Assembly (NCBI GenBank): GCA_024220525.1
Contig: JAMYWO010000002.1
Location: 369,432 to 433,431, forward strand
DNA length: 64,000 nucleotides
Direction: 5' to 3'
Source of the DNA: Cochliopodium minus
Taxonomy: Eukaryota > Discosea > Himatismenida > Cochliopodiidae
This document shows, piece by piece, positions 22,631 through 34,914 of this stretch. Position 1 is the stretch's first letter. Every line of letters starts with the position of its first letter. The notes beneath the pieces are model-generated. The model ran no database searches, was not told the DNA's origin, and saw only the letters and a list, made by a program, of their open reading frames with translations. Position numbers and translations under genes: made by a program.

Positions 22631-25600
22631 TTATTTTTCAAAGTCTTGACTGGACTTTTCAGTAAATTTTCTAGGGCTGCTAAAATTTGAGCTCTTGTCA
22701 TCATAATCGAGGTCGGACAAAATGCGGGAAATACGAAGCAAAAGCTCTTTCTTACTCTCCACAGAAATGTCAGAATCAAGAGACTGAACAAAAGATTTCA
22801 ACTGAGAAAGAGAATTCTGCATACTCTCATTGCTAAGCCTAAAATGCTTGTTCTCATTGATCAAAGAAGTGATCTCCAAGTTTTTGTTCGAATTCATCTG
22901 AAGGATGCTCTCATTCTTTTTCTTTTCTTCTTCCAAGTCCTTTTTAACAGTGTAATAAGCATCTTTTTCGTCGTCAATCTTGAGGGAGAGTGACTCATTC
23001 TTTTCTCTCAACTCATTCACTTCCTCGGTGATGAGTTTAAGCTTCTCATCATTGAAATCGATGAGCTTCTTTTGCTCCTCAGACTTGTGCAAGAGAACTT
23101 GGTTCTTCTTCTTCTCTTCATTAATCAGTTTTGTGTACTTTTCTTTCTGCTTTTCAATGTTCTGAATTTCTGTCTCACTTTGCTTTTGTTGTTGAATATG
23201 AAAGCTCTAAAAAAAAAAAATAATATTAATAAGTAAAATTAAAAAGTAAAAAAAATAAAAAAATTAACTCTTAAAAATGTAAAATAAAAAAAATTAATTT
23301 TTACTTGTTGAAGCATTTTTGTGATGGAGGAAGCGAGTTGATTATGATCAAGCTCTATTTCCTTTTCGTCCTGTGAAGGTTTTTTAAGAGCTTTTTTGAC
23401 AGCACGCAATCTCCTTTTGTACTTTAATATTTTCTCAACCAATTCCTTATTATCACTCATAAACTCTTTAACATTATCTTTATTTTCTTTAACATCATCA
23501 TTATTATTATTATTTTTAACGTTATTTTTTACATTATTATTTTCATTATTCTTGTTTTTATTATTTTTGGAGAGAGGAGAAGAAAGGGATTGGTTAGGGG
23601 AAACAGGTTTGGAAGAAGTAGAAGAAGAAGAAAAAGAAGAAGAAGAAGAAGGAGAGATTTTTCTTTTTTTGGGATCTTTTCCTTCCTTCTCTTTATTTTT
23701 GATATTTTTGTCATCTTTTTTAATGCTTCTGTTCTCAGTTTTAATATTATTAATATTATTATCTTTGTTATTAATATTATCTTTGTTATTAATATCTTTA
23801 TTATCATTTTTGTTTTTATCTTTGTTATTTTTAATATTATCACTTTTGTTTTTATCGGATGACTCGGTCTTCTTTCTTTTGTTACAAAGAATCTTCAACT
23901 CACGGTTTGTCTGTTGGAGTTGTTTGAGCATAGAATCCCTTTCCAACAACTCTTGGTTGTTAAACTCCAACTGAACCCTCATCTTCTCCATGCTCATTTG
24001 CTTCTCCACCTCTGAAGAATTTTGTTTAGAAATGGTATCTCGATACTCCCTATTTTCTTTTTCCATCCTCATTAATCTTTCTCTCAATTTTTCCATTTCA
24101 ACATTATTTTCATTTATGTTATTGTTATTGTTATTATTATTGTTATTATTATTAATGTTATTATTGTTATTAATGTTATTAATGTTATTATTAATGTTAT
24201 TATTGTTATTATTGTTATTAATGTTATTATTATTAATGTTATTGTTATTATTAATGTTATTGTTATTTGCATTATTGTTGAGGTTGAGATTGAGGTTCAT
24301 GTTCTTGTTTGGAGAGTGGAGGATAAATTTGGGAGGGGAGGATTTGGTAGTAAAGTTGTTGTTGATGTTGCTGTTGTGTTTAGAGGAAGGAAGATTGATT
24401 TTATCTATATTTTTTGTAGGTGTGATTGGTTTCAATGAATTCCCATTACCACCACTCATTTTATTGTTTTTAAAATTAACATTATTCTTATGATTAACAT
24501 TAAAGTTATTATTGTTATTAACATGAATGAGTTTATTATTGAGAGAAGGAAAGGTGGTATTATTCTTTGAAAGGGGATGGGATTGTTTACTTGAAGAAGA
24601 AAAAGTAGAAGAAAGAGGAGATTCGTTAATGTTAATGTTATTTTTGTTCTTATTAACATCATCACTATCAAGAGTATGATTAATATTGTTTTCAATCATT
24701 TTAACTTCAGAAGTGGTAGAATTTTTGGTTAAAGTTGCCATATGCTTTAGAGGAGAAGTATTAGGTGAAGTATTAGGAGAAGTGGTATTACTAAGAGAGG
24801 TGCTGTTTTTATTACTGTTACTAACCGTGTGATCTTTATTATTAAGGAGAGGAGTGTCACTAGTAAGATCCATATTGTCATTTTCAATTTTGTTATTTTC
24901 AATATGAAAATTGTTATGTCTATTGTTAATATTAAGAATATTATTGTTAATATTAAGATTATTATTGTTAATTTTACGAATATCATTGTTAATATTAACA
25001 TTATTATTGTTTTCATTAAGATGTTTGTTATTATTTTCATTTTCAGAAGTGTCCATATCCATGCCCAAATCCTTTACAATATGAACAAGATTGTTATGTG
25101 CATTAAGGTTGTTATTGTTATCAATGAGAAGAGGAGAAGTGTTCTTTTGAATAACAACATTCATGTTATTACTGTCGTCAATGTTTTGTTGGTATACAGT
25201 GTTTAACACATCTGCATCCAAAGAAATAGGGAGCTGGGTTTCATTATTGTCAACATTATTATCTACATTATTACCCACATCTACAAGATAAGCATGATTT
25301 ACTTCATTGTTAACATCATTACTATTCACCAAAACTTCTCCTATATTAACTATTTCTGTATCTACGTTCATTTTGTTGGTTTCGATATGAACATTAGTTG
25401 ATTCAAAATGGTGATTATTACTAACATTGCGATCATTGTTGTTACCGTTGTTAACATTTGTTTCATTTTTGTTTTGATGATTATTTTCATTATTGTTGAT
25501 TTCAGAGTTATTGTTGATTTCAGTTATGTGATTTATTTCGGTCGAGTTTTCGGGATTCACATTGGTTTTGGCTTCAGTATAATTAGAGGTGTACTCATTG

Positions 25601-27541
25601 TTGATCATATCATTGAGATCCAAGCCATCAATGCTGCTAATATCAATGTTACTATGAACAACATCCAAGTCATCATTGTTATGAACAACTTGCAAGTTAT
25701 TATCATCGTTAACAACTTGCAAGTTATTATCATCGTTAACAACTTGCATTTCGTTGTTGTCAACTACATTCTTATTGTTAAGAGGAATGATTTCACTGAA
25801 ACCAAAGTTATGATTATCATCATGGTGTTGATTATCAGTGATAATATATCCTTCATTATGAATATTTTCATTAAAGTTCTCATCATCTTCATTATATTTG
25901 GACTGAAGTTGATGTGTGTCATCGTGGTAGGATGTATGATCACAATTTTCTGCTTCTGTGTGATCATTATCATTATTGGTGTTGTTGTCATTTATAATTG
26001 TATTATCATAATTATTGTTAGTGTTGAGAGGGCTGCTGTTAAAATTATTGTTATTGGTATTTGTGTGGTTATTATTGATAGGGTTGTTCTTCTCAAGCTT
26101 AATGTTGTTTTCAGGATTGCTAAGAAGGAGATTATTGTCAACGTGGTTAATAGTAGAATTGTTTTCTGTGCTACTTGTATGTTGGGGACTGTTGTTATTA
26201 GAATTATTCCTACTATTATTGTTGTTTTGATTATTATTATTTTTATTACTACCAATGAGATTGCTAATTTTACTATTATTGTTATGAGTATTATTATTAA
26301 TATTTTTACCAATATTGGTTAAAGGATTTTTAGAAGTGGGGATTGTTTTGATGGGGATATTTTGTTTAAAATTTTTATTGTTTTTGAGAGAATTAGGGTT
26401 GGCATATTTCAACAAAGTGTTTGAAGGGCTTACCATTTTTTTGGGTGTAATGTTGCCATTGCTGTTGTTGGTGTTATTGTTTCCACTTTTTAAAAAATTG
26501 GTTATGTTTTTTTTAACTACAAACTTATTTTTTATTGCTCCTTTGCTGAGATTTGAATTTGGATTATTTTGTTTTATTGGTTTGTTTATTTTTTGATTGA
26601 CAGAATTTCCTTTCGAAAATGGATTGTTGATGGGATTTTTGTTCAAATTTTTGTTGATAATATTATTATTATTATTATTATTATTATTTATTAGAATCTT
26701 ATTGTTTTTATCATCTAATTTGATTGGAGGATCTATATCAGTTAAATCATTAGTGTTATCAATATTATTGTTTCTTTGAGGAGATCTCATCAAATTCTCT
26801 TTTTCATTTCCACTGCTGCCACTATTGATTTGTTCATTGCTTCTTAGAGGAGAATTTGGCCTTGAATTTGGATTGGGATTTGTAGATTTTGAATTGATTG
26901 GTAAATTTCTTTGAGGAGAAGAATTTGGTTTGGTAAGATGATTATTATTCTTGTTATTTGTATTATTCTTTGGTGAAGAATTATTCCTGTGAATTTCATT
27001 TTGATTGGGCAAATTTTCTTTTATATCCACTGCTGTTTCTTCTATTTTATTATCCAAGCTGTTTTGATAATCTGGAATACTCATATCTTGCAACAATAGA
27101 TCCAATGAATCATTATGAATATAATCATTTGAAGGATTTTTGGTTATCTGATTCTGATTATTTGGGGTTATATCTTTCTTTATTATTGGGGATTTTGAAG
27201 GAATGGTTGTTGATGAAAATGATTTCTTTGGAGGTAAATTCTTTTTATCATATGATTGATAAATTGGATTTATATTTTGTTTTTTATTGTATATACTCTT
27301 TTTGGAATGGTATTCCTAATTTAATTGAGAATAAAATATTATATATTCAAAAAGAATTACCTGCATTTGAAATGATGCCTCAAATTTTTTTATAAAATAT
27401 AAAATTCTATTTGATAATTCACTGCTATAATATTTGATTTTTATTTCAAAGAATTATTTCAAATTTTAAAATAAATGAAAAAACAAAGAATGATAAAAAA
27501 AAATTGAAAAAGAAATTTTAATTTATCAACCAAAATGACAT
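22631..27541 (-). CDS. Giant Asn-rich low-complexity protein with C-terminal coiled coil
   Basis: No family recognised. About 1,550 residues. A tiny first exon, ATGTCATTTTG (27541-27531), splices in phase to an exon at 27424, giving MSFCSELSNRILYFIKKFEA, then after another intron EYHSKKSIYN. The large exon (about 27317-23306) is Asn/Ser/Thr/Asp-rich, with a conserved-looking island LDLLLQDMSIPDYQNSLD near its start. It contains poly-Asn runs (26660-26690, 24110-24270), a 9-residue tandem repeat NDDNNLQVV (25684-25750) and, at the end, a coiled coil (MEKLRERLMRMEKENREYR, 23990-24090) plus basic K/N-rich segments. The final exon (about 23206-22631) is a long heptad coiled coil ending QDFEK. The protein may be a scaffold or regulator; nothing in the sequence fixes its role. 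Confidence 0.75.
24110..24275 (-). repeat. AAT/ATT trinucleotide tract coding poly-Asn
   Basis: Imperfect (ATT/GTT)n on the + strand, read as Asn with scattered Ile in the minus-strand gene. The opposite strand gives a spurious poly-Leu ORF. Confidence 0.85.
25684..25750 (-). repeat. 27-bp in-frame minisatellite (NDDNNLQVV repeat)
   Basis: Two exact 27-bp units (25684-25710 and 25711-25737) and a partial third encode NDDNNLQVV on the minus strand. Degenerate units on both sides (NNEMQVV, NNDDLDVVHS) show older expansion. Confidence 0.85.
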
Positions 27542-27738
27542 TTTTTGATCATAAAAATCAAACCTTGACAAATATCAATTTTAATTGCAACAAGAATTAT
27601 AAGTGTAAAGAACAATCTTCACATATCTTTTCTTTTTTTTTCCAACATACAAGAATACATTTTGAAAATGTTCAAATATCAAGATAAAATTATTCAAAAT
27701 ACATATTTAATGTGAAAAAAAAAAAAAAAAATTTGAGA

Positions 27739-30700
27739 ATGTCACTCCATAATAAAGAATTATCAGAAGATGAAAAGAGTAATAAAATTAAGTTTGTGAT
27801 TTTTTATATAAACTCAAATTATTGAATAGATGTGATAAATGAACACATAAAATCTGTCGGACAACAATATAAAGAAGAAATAATCAATCGTAAGTCTCTA
27901 AATATTTGAATACAATTTTTATAAATCTAAATTTAAAAGAACAATGGTTCATGTATCACGAGCCACAAGGGAAGGTCCAAGAAAAAATGTTTAAAAAGAA
28001 AGGAGAAAAAAGAGTGGTAGTACTTGGAAAACACAAAATATATCTGTTCAAATTATCAACATTCAAGAAAAAATTGGTACCAAATGAGAAAGGATTTTTG
28101 AAATCTTCCTTTATTCAATTTTTAATTTAAAATTTAAATTTACTTTCATATATATTTAGGGATTTGATCAAGATAGGTAGAATTAACTTTTTTGGATCAT
28201 CAATTTAATACTAATCATCTTCTGCATAGACACTTATACTCATTGATAGAGATTAGAAATAAAACTTCCGAATTGGTCGAATTATATTTTGAAGATGGGA
28301 GTGCATTTGCTCTGGCATCTTCAATGAGTCTTGATTATATTAAAAGAGTGAAAGGTAGAAAAAAAATATTAATTTTATAAATTGAAATCCTCTTAAATAA
28401 ATAATAATTTTTGCTAAAATTAATTAAGACTGCATTCTCAAAATATCTGTCAATTTTGATGAAAAATTGATTCCAAAGTTGGAGATAGATCAAGAAAGAT
28501 GGAAACAATTCGATACAAAGACAAATATAGAAATAGGCAAGAATAAAATTAATTTTTTTTTGATTCTCAAATAAAATTTATAAAATCAAAATGAAAATTA
28601 ATTTTTTAAAAAAAAAAAGGACCATGCAGCAACTTGATAGAAACATATCTCGCAAAAAGTCACTACTATGGTGCACCAGTAAGTTCAGCATTCATACAAT
28701 GGGTACTGGACCAAGAGAAAAGCCAAACATTCGAAGCAGATCTTTCTTTGCTGTCGGGAATAGAAAATGGAAATTCTGAAATTTTTTTGCCTGCTGTCTT
28801 CACCAGTTTGGAGAATAACAATTTCTTCGATTCTTTGGTTCTTTATGATGTTCCCAGAAGAGATGTATTTCCTTCCTTAGCATTAGTCTTTCGTCACAAT
28901 ATAAAAATTACAAAAGTAATCCTGCTTCTTTTTAAATTTAATTTTTACTTCATATTAACTGTTTTGATGTTATACCATTATTTTTTTTCACATTTTTTTT
29001 TTCCAGTTTTTTTTTTTTTACATTATTTATTGAAATATTTTTTTTCAATTATTTCAATAATTTTATTTTTAATTTCAAAAACAAAAAAAGTTAGTTGCAT
29101 CGAAACTTGGAAACTCATCAAAAATAGGAGACTTGGCAAGAGCAATAGCATCAAACCCAGACAACGACGTATGTATATTAGATGTATCCTACAACAACAT
29201 CTCATACAGTGACTTTTTCCATTTTATTGACATGTTTGACAAGTACACTCATTCTCTCAACATTTTGAATCTTTCCAACTGTATGTTGTCTGCCAAATCT
29301 GTCGTAGAGTTGTTCACTTCTTTTCAGAGAAACTATTCCATGTCCGTCACTATTGAGGAGTTGATTCTTGACAAAGCTTCTTTTGGTTTGACTGGTAAAT
29401 TTTTTTTTTTCCCTTTTCTTTTTTTGATAAAAAAAAAAAAAAACAAAAATTTTTGGATATTAGATTATTTGATTTTAAAAATAATTTCTTTTAATCAAAA
29501 TTTTATGATTATTGTTGAAACTCTTTTTTTTAAAAAAAAAAAATTTTTGATCCACTTCTTACTTTCATGCATTAAAAAGTTTTTTATTCGAAACATAAAT
29601 TCAAAACATTTTTGATTTCTTTTCCCCTCTCAAATTTTTTTAAAAAAATTTCAAAAAAAAAAAGGATCAATGGCATTCGGACAATGGATCTCCAAAATCC
29701 ACCAAACAACACCACTCAAAAAATTGTCACTAGAAGGGTGCAACGTGTCACTAGATCAAATATTGGGAAGTTTCGAGTTGAACAGCTTGGAGTTTTTGAA
29801 CTTGGCGGGGAATAATTTTAATGAGAAAGCGGGATTACCTCAACTTTTGGATTTCATTAAAAGATCCAACAAATTGAAAACTTTGAACCTTTCTCGTTGT
29901 AACGTCACTGGTGATATCGCTTCTTTGATCATCCAGAACATTGCTTCCAATGAAAAAATTTCTGAGATGTCTGTTGACTTATCCAAGAACAAAATCGGTA
30001 ACAGCAAAAAACCTGTCGAGACTTTCAAGAACAAAGTAAAAAAAAACATCTTTTTTTCGTTCAAATTTTTTTAATCTTTTATATTTTTTTGGAGTTTTTG
30101 TATCTCAACATTCGATACATTATTTATCAAAGAGATTAAAAGTATCAAATTATCTTTTTTAATTAACATTTTAAATTAATTTATTGATCTTTCTTACTAA
30201 TTTTTATGTTTTATTTTCTCAATTTTTTATTAAAATTTTCTCTTTATTTTTAAATTTTCTGAATATTCCGAAAATATTTTAGATTCATTTTTTTAAAACT
30301 TTTAATTTTTTTATTAATTTTTATTTAATTTTCATTCATATTAAAGTTGAAAAGCATTTTCAATAATGTGTCATTCTATGAATTGGATTTGAGTGATAAC
30401 AACTTTAAATCAGAGGACTTGAACCACATCATCCAAAACTTTTTGTCTAACAACTACTCCATTCACAAACTCACCATTGGTGATCGCGAACATTTGTACA
30501 AGAACTCCCTCCCTATCGAAGAGTCCATCAGCAACTACTTCAACAACAGTATCTTTTTGAAGCATTTTTGTTTAAAGGTAAAAAAAAAAAATAAAGAAAA
30601 ATAATTTATTTTTCTTATGAATTTTTTGAATTTCTTATGATTATAATAAAAAATAATTTAACACTAAAAAGTTAAAAAATATTAAAAATTGAATACGTTT

Positions 30701-31766
30701 AAAAAAAATTAAAATTAATTTTTTTTAGGGTAAATTCAACAACGTTTCAAAATTTCTTGGGTATGTCTCCACAAACTCCATCATTACCCACTTGGACGTT
30801 TCTTCCATGCATCTTTTTGACTCGGGTACTAATTTTTATTTTTTAGGGATGTCCAAAAATATTACAACAGTTTAAATTTTGTTAGTAAAAACTTTATATC
30901 CGCTAACAAATTAATATTTGGACATGTCTATTTATTTTTAAAAAAATTCATTAAATTATTTTTTAATTCTTTTTGATTAAATTATTATTTTTTTTTTTGT
31001 AAGGAATCATCGATTTGGCATTGTCACTCAGAACAAATAAAACATTGTTGTACCTAAATGTAGACAAAAACACAGTGGGATTAAATGGATACCTTGCACT
31101 CCAAGATTCTTTTGACAAAAACAATACCCTCCTCCATTTGAAATATCCCCGCCACGATTTGAACGCTTTGGAAACTTCTTTGAAAAGTTCGGACAGAAAA
31201 CAAAAACTCCACCAAATCATCTTTTCTATTTACTTTTCCTTGCAAAGAAATCAAAAGCAAGCTGGTAATTTTTTTGAAAATTTTATTGAAAACTCTTTTT
31301 TTTTATTGTTTGAATATTTTATTTTTTTCTTTTTTATTATTGCTTTAAAAAAAAAAGGAGAAAAATATAATCCTTCCATGTTCAAACGTAACAGATACGA
31401 TTACTATGCCGAACATCCAGTCATAGAATGTCGTCCACTAGGAAGTATTCCTGAACATCTCAAGAACTTGCAAGTTCCCGAAAAAAAGGGAATAGGAGAA
31501 GATGATGAATCCACCGAAGGTAAAAAGAAAATCAGAAAAAATTCAAAAAATAAATTTATTATTTGTTTTTAGAGAACATTGACAATCAACCAAAATCCAA
31601 CAAGATGTTTGAGCCAGTTTACACTCCTCCTACTTCTCCTCGTAGCTCAGTTCAAATTGATAATGTGAACTTTGGGAACTTTACTGAGGATAACTCGATT
31701 TCTTTTGGTTCTTTTGGGGGTGGTAATGAGGAAAACCAAACTTCAACTCCTATCGAAGAAAATTAA
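27739..31766 (+). CDS. CARMIL-like PH + leucine-rich-repeat protein
   Basis: Start ATG 27739-27741; the first intron (AAGA|GTAATA...AATAG|ATGTGA) gives DEKNVINEHIKSV. Next comes a PH-like domain (QQWFMYHEPQGKV, KRVVVLGKHKIYLFKLS, then LIEIRNKTSELVELYFEDGS). From about 28630 to 31250 there are at least ten LRRs of the long RI/CARMIL type (LDVSYNNISYSDFFHFIDMF, LNILNLSNCMLSAKSVVELF, LEFLNLAGNNF, LKTLNLSRCNVTG, YELDLSDNNF, ITHLDVSSMHLFDSG, LLYLNVDKNTVGLNGYLALQ). The order PH, LRR, helical part and Pro-rich tail is that of CARMIL (LRRC16) proteins, which control actin capping protein. The tail (TPPTSPRSS, NFGNFTEDNSISFGSFGG) is short, and I see no capping-protein-interaction motif. About a dozen introns; one holds a MITE-like hairpin. 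CARMIL assignment is likely but not certain. Confidence 0.68.
30847..30927. mobile_element. MITE-like nested hairpin in a CARMIL-like intron
   Basis: The outer arms ATGTCCAAAAATATTA (30849-30864) and TAATATTTGGACAT (about 30912-30925) are inverted repeats with a 2-nt bulge. The inner arms AATTTTGTTAG (30875-30885) and CTAACAAATT (30903-30912) form a second hairpin. The element is wholly intronic and about 80 bp. No transposase. It could be a miniature inverted-repeat element or a folded intron structure. Confidence 0.45.
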
Positions 31767-31791
31767 TTTGTCATCAAAAAATAAAAAAAAA

Positions 31792-32538
31792 AATGGATTT
31801 GCCATCTCAAAATATAAAGAATTTGATGGTTTAAAAACTAATTAAAACAACTCTTTTCATTTTCACCAATACATTCATTTATTTTTCAAACATTAAGGAA
31901 GAATTAGAAGGTCAAACTATTGCTTGGGATGCAATGCAACAATCCACTTTCCCTTATTTTGCCACAATTATTAATCAAATAGATAATGTTCAATATTTAT
32001 TTAGAATATCCCAAAGAGATTTTGAAAAAGAGGAAGATAATGATGAAGAAGGGATGGGAGTATTAAATTTTTTCCTTAATTCAAAGGAGAAACTGATTGT
32101 ATCAAATATCGAAAAAATAGAAAAACTGATCACAATATTAAGATCATCAATGTAAATCATTAATAATATTTAATCATCATTATGTCATAAAAAACTTTTA
32201 TTAGAGGAACATTTGAGAATATAACAAATAGATGCGAGAAGATCAAACAAAAGATAAACAATTATTATCTTTCCAATCAAAATGATATCATTCCCGAAGA
32301 TATAAATATAACCCAAAAAGGATCATTCCTGGATATTTCGGTTTGCATAGAATTTTCAACTGATTTATCAAAGATGTACAAAATGGAACTAATCTCCAAA
32401 AAGGATTTGGTTGATTCAATTAATTATGAAAAAAATTTGAATGAATTTGAAGAGATTTTTGAAAGATGGAAAAGGGAAGAAAATCTGAATACAGAATTAG
32501 GTATCAGAAAAAACTCTCTTTTAGATGTTTCTTTGTAA
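31792..32538 (+). CDS. AIRIM (C1orf109)-like ribosome maturation cofactor, tentative
   Basis: A three-exon gene of about 200 residues starting only 25 bp after the LRR gene. Exon 1 (31792-31827) gives MDLPSQNIKNLM; the frame continues after TTAAG into EELEGQTIAWDAMQQSTFPY and INQIDNVQYLF. The second exon ends with LIVSNIEKIEKLITILRSSM, and the third gives ENITNRCEKIKQKI and KMYKMELISKKDLVDSI. The helical order resembles human AIRIM (FPVVEEQQGLWQSAL, a LGERLAILLKVRD-like helix, then a YLKRKYLL-like block). AIRIM is a subunit of the AFG2 AAA-ATPase complex that releases RLP24 from pre-60S particles. The similarity is weak and from memory. No membrane segment or signal peptide. Confidence 0.4.
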
Positions 32539-32796
32539 ATTAATATTTTACTTCAAAAAGTTAAAAGGTTCACCAATTTGATAAAATGAAATTTGGAGGG
32601 AGTGTGATTTGAAGGATTCATCATATTAGTTGAATATTGAAATATCTAATTGATTTAGTTTATTAAAAAAAAGAATTATGTTTAAAATATTTTTAATAAG
32701 GCTATATATATTTCAAATTCAAGATTCATGAGTTTCTCTTGGATTCTTATTTTCCATATCTATATTTTTGGTGTAAAGGGGTTAAAATAATTTAAT

Positions 32797-33296
32797 TCAT
32801 TTTCTAATAAGATTGAAAGAATCAAACCTTTCGAATTCCCAATTTTGATTACAAATAGGGCAATTATCTTGTCTTTGAAGCCACTTTGAGATACAATGAA
32901 AATGAAATACGTGACCACATCCTCCCCATGCAATAGTACATTCTGAATTAAACATGATTAAATATGAGATAAATGGATAATATGGACTCATCATATTTAA
33001 ATTTTGCATATGGTATATAAAATGAGTTTATAAAATAAAATTTACCATTTGGATCAACATTATCTTCAGTTTGACATGGAACACAAATATCAGCGAGCAA
33101 AGATCTGCAAATAGCACATTTAACTGCTTGACCATCACCAAAAGTCCAAAGAGCTACAGCATTCCATTTTTTAATTGTAAAGAAATCTTTTTCTATTTTT
33201 GTAGGATATAGAAGATTTGAGTTTATAATGATTAAATTTAATATAACATAAAAAAGCATTTTCTTTACGTTTTTCTTCAACTTTAGTATCTGACAT
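32797..33296 (-). CDS. RBX-family RING-H2 subunit of cullin ligases
   Basis: A small RING protein that recruits E2 enzymes to cullins. Start ATG 33294-33296 (MSDTKVEEKR), spliced to an exon with KKWNAVALWTFGDGQAVKC, the RBX hallmark whose N-terminal strand enters the cullin. Zinc ligands: CAICRSLLADICVPC, then, after an intron, ECTIAWGGCGHVFHFHCISK and CPICNQNWEF. The HFHC wording is RBX1-like, while the final ligand is Cys (CPIC) as in RBX2/RNF7, not the Asp of RBX1 (CPLD). About 110 residues, three exons, stop TGA at 32797-32799. It could serve with the F-box protein 5.5 kb away, but that is only functional plausibility. Upstream DNA is shared with the SLK-like kinase. Confidence 0.9.
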
Positions 33297-33576
33297 TTGC
33301 TAATATCATTTGAAATTATAAATAAATATTTTTTAAATTTTCTCAAATCATACCTATGAGGATTTATAAAAAATTTTTTTTTTTATTTTTATTTTTATTA
33401 ATTTTTTTTCATATTTTTATTTTTGTTGATGAGCTTCAAAATGCAAAATTTTTGTCCAAATTTGATCCTTACATTTTTAACCTGAAAAAGATAAAATCCA
33501 AATTCCAATTGTAGTTTCAAGACATTGATTTTTTTCATTAGACGTTATATAGTTTTTAAAAACAAAAAAAAATAAG
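33297..33576. promoter_or_regulatory. Shared divergent upstream region, RBX / SLK-like kinase
   Basis: 280 bp between divergent starts with a long T-rich tract at 33370-33425. No named element recognised. Confidence 0.35.
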
Positions 33577-34875
33577 ATGGATAACAATTTGTTCAAAAAT
33601 AATGGTCCTAGAGGGCCACCTTTGGAATCATTGGTTGATGAAGGAGATCCAGAAGATTTATTCGAATTGATTGAGGAAATAGCACAAGGAAGTTATGGTC
33701 ATGTGTAATTATATGATATAATCTTTATACCTTATATATTAATTCATTTTATTTTAGTTTCAAGGTTAGATGTCAAAAGAATTTTCCTTTGTTTAAATTG
33801 ATTTTTTTATTGATCCAAATGGTTAATAAATAGGCAATTTATAAAGAAGATGGTACTGTATGTGCCCTCAAAATCATTGCTTTGGAAGAAGATGAAACAT
33901 TTGATGATTTGAAAGTAGAAATAGCGTTATTGAAAATATGTAGTCATAAAAATATTGTAAAATATGTTGGGAGTTGGAAAAAGGAAGAAGAATTATTTGT
34001 AAACAAAATATATCTTATATCAAATCAAATTATTTCAATTTTGACTTTCTTTTAAAAAGATTGCTATGGAACTTTGTGATGGGGGATCATTAGATAAAAT
34101 CATCGAATGTAATATTTCATAAATTGTTAAAATCTTTTCAATAGAAAAGGATATTCTTCAACAAAAGTTTATTTTTGCTGAAAATAAATTTTAGTTTTTT
34201 TTTTTCTAATAAATATTATCCAGTGAGGAAAAACGGATTGACAGAAAATCAAATAGCCTTGATAGCAAGGGAATCTTTGTTGGGATTGAATTATCTTCAC
34301 AAAAATAATATAATACACAGAGATATCAAAGCAGCAAATATCTTGATGAAGAGCTCTGGTGAAGTAAAATTGGTTGATTTTGGTGTATCTGTAATCAGTG
34401 AAGAAAATCTCAAGAGATTGACATTCATTGGGAGTCCTTATTGGATGGCTCCAGGTTAAAAAATTATATTGTTTAATTTAATAATAACCAGTTCATTTTC
34501 ATTTATTTTGATATTTTTTGAAATTTCCTTGTTTATTTCTTTTTTTTTTTTTTCATAGAGGTCATTGATAATAGAACAATTCCATCTCCCTACGATGCAA
34601 AAGCCGATGTTTGTAAAAAAAAAAACATTTCAAAGATTAAAATAATATTCCTTTTATTTTTAAAAAGGGAGTTTGGGTGTCACTTTGATAGAGTTAGCAG
34701 AAAATAAAGTTCCACTTGGAGATTTGCAACCTATGGTAGCTTTGAGACAAATTCCCAAAAAAGATCCTCCAAAACTTGCTGAAGAGGAAAAGTGGTCATC
34801 TGAATTCAAAGATTTTTTAAATAAATGCTTACAAAAGGAGCCTGACGATAGATTATCATCTGAACAATTATTGAA

Positions 34876-34914
<39 letters not shown>

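Noticed and set aside
23396-26779. Long Leu/Ile-rich + strand ORFs opposite the Asn-rich gene
   Set aside because: They are the reverse complement of Asn codons (AAT/AAC to ATT/GTT), with no independent motif.
34875-34912. Poly-T tract as regulatory element
   Set aside because: Long poly-T runs occur in most introns here and probably serve only as pyrimidine tracts or reflect base bias.
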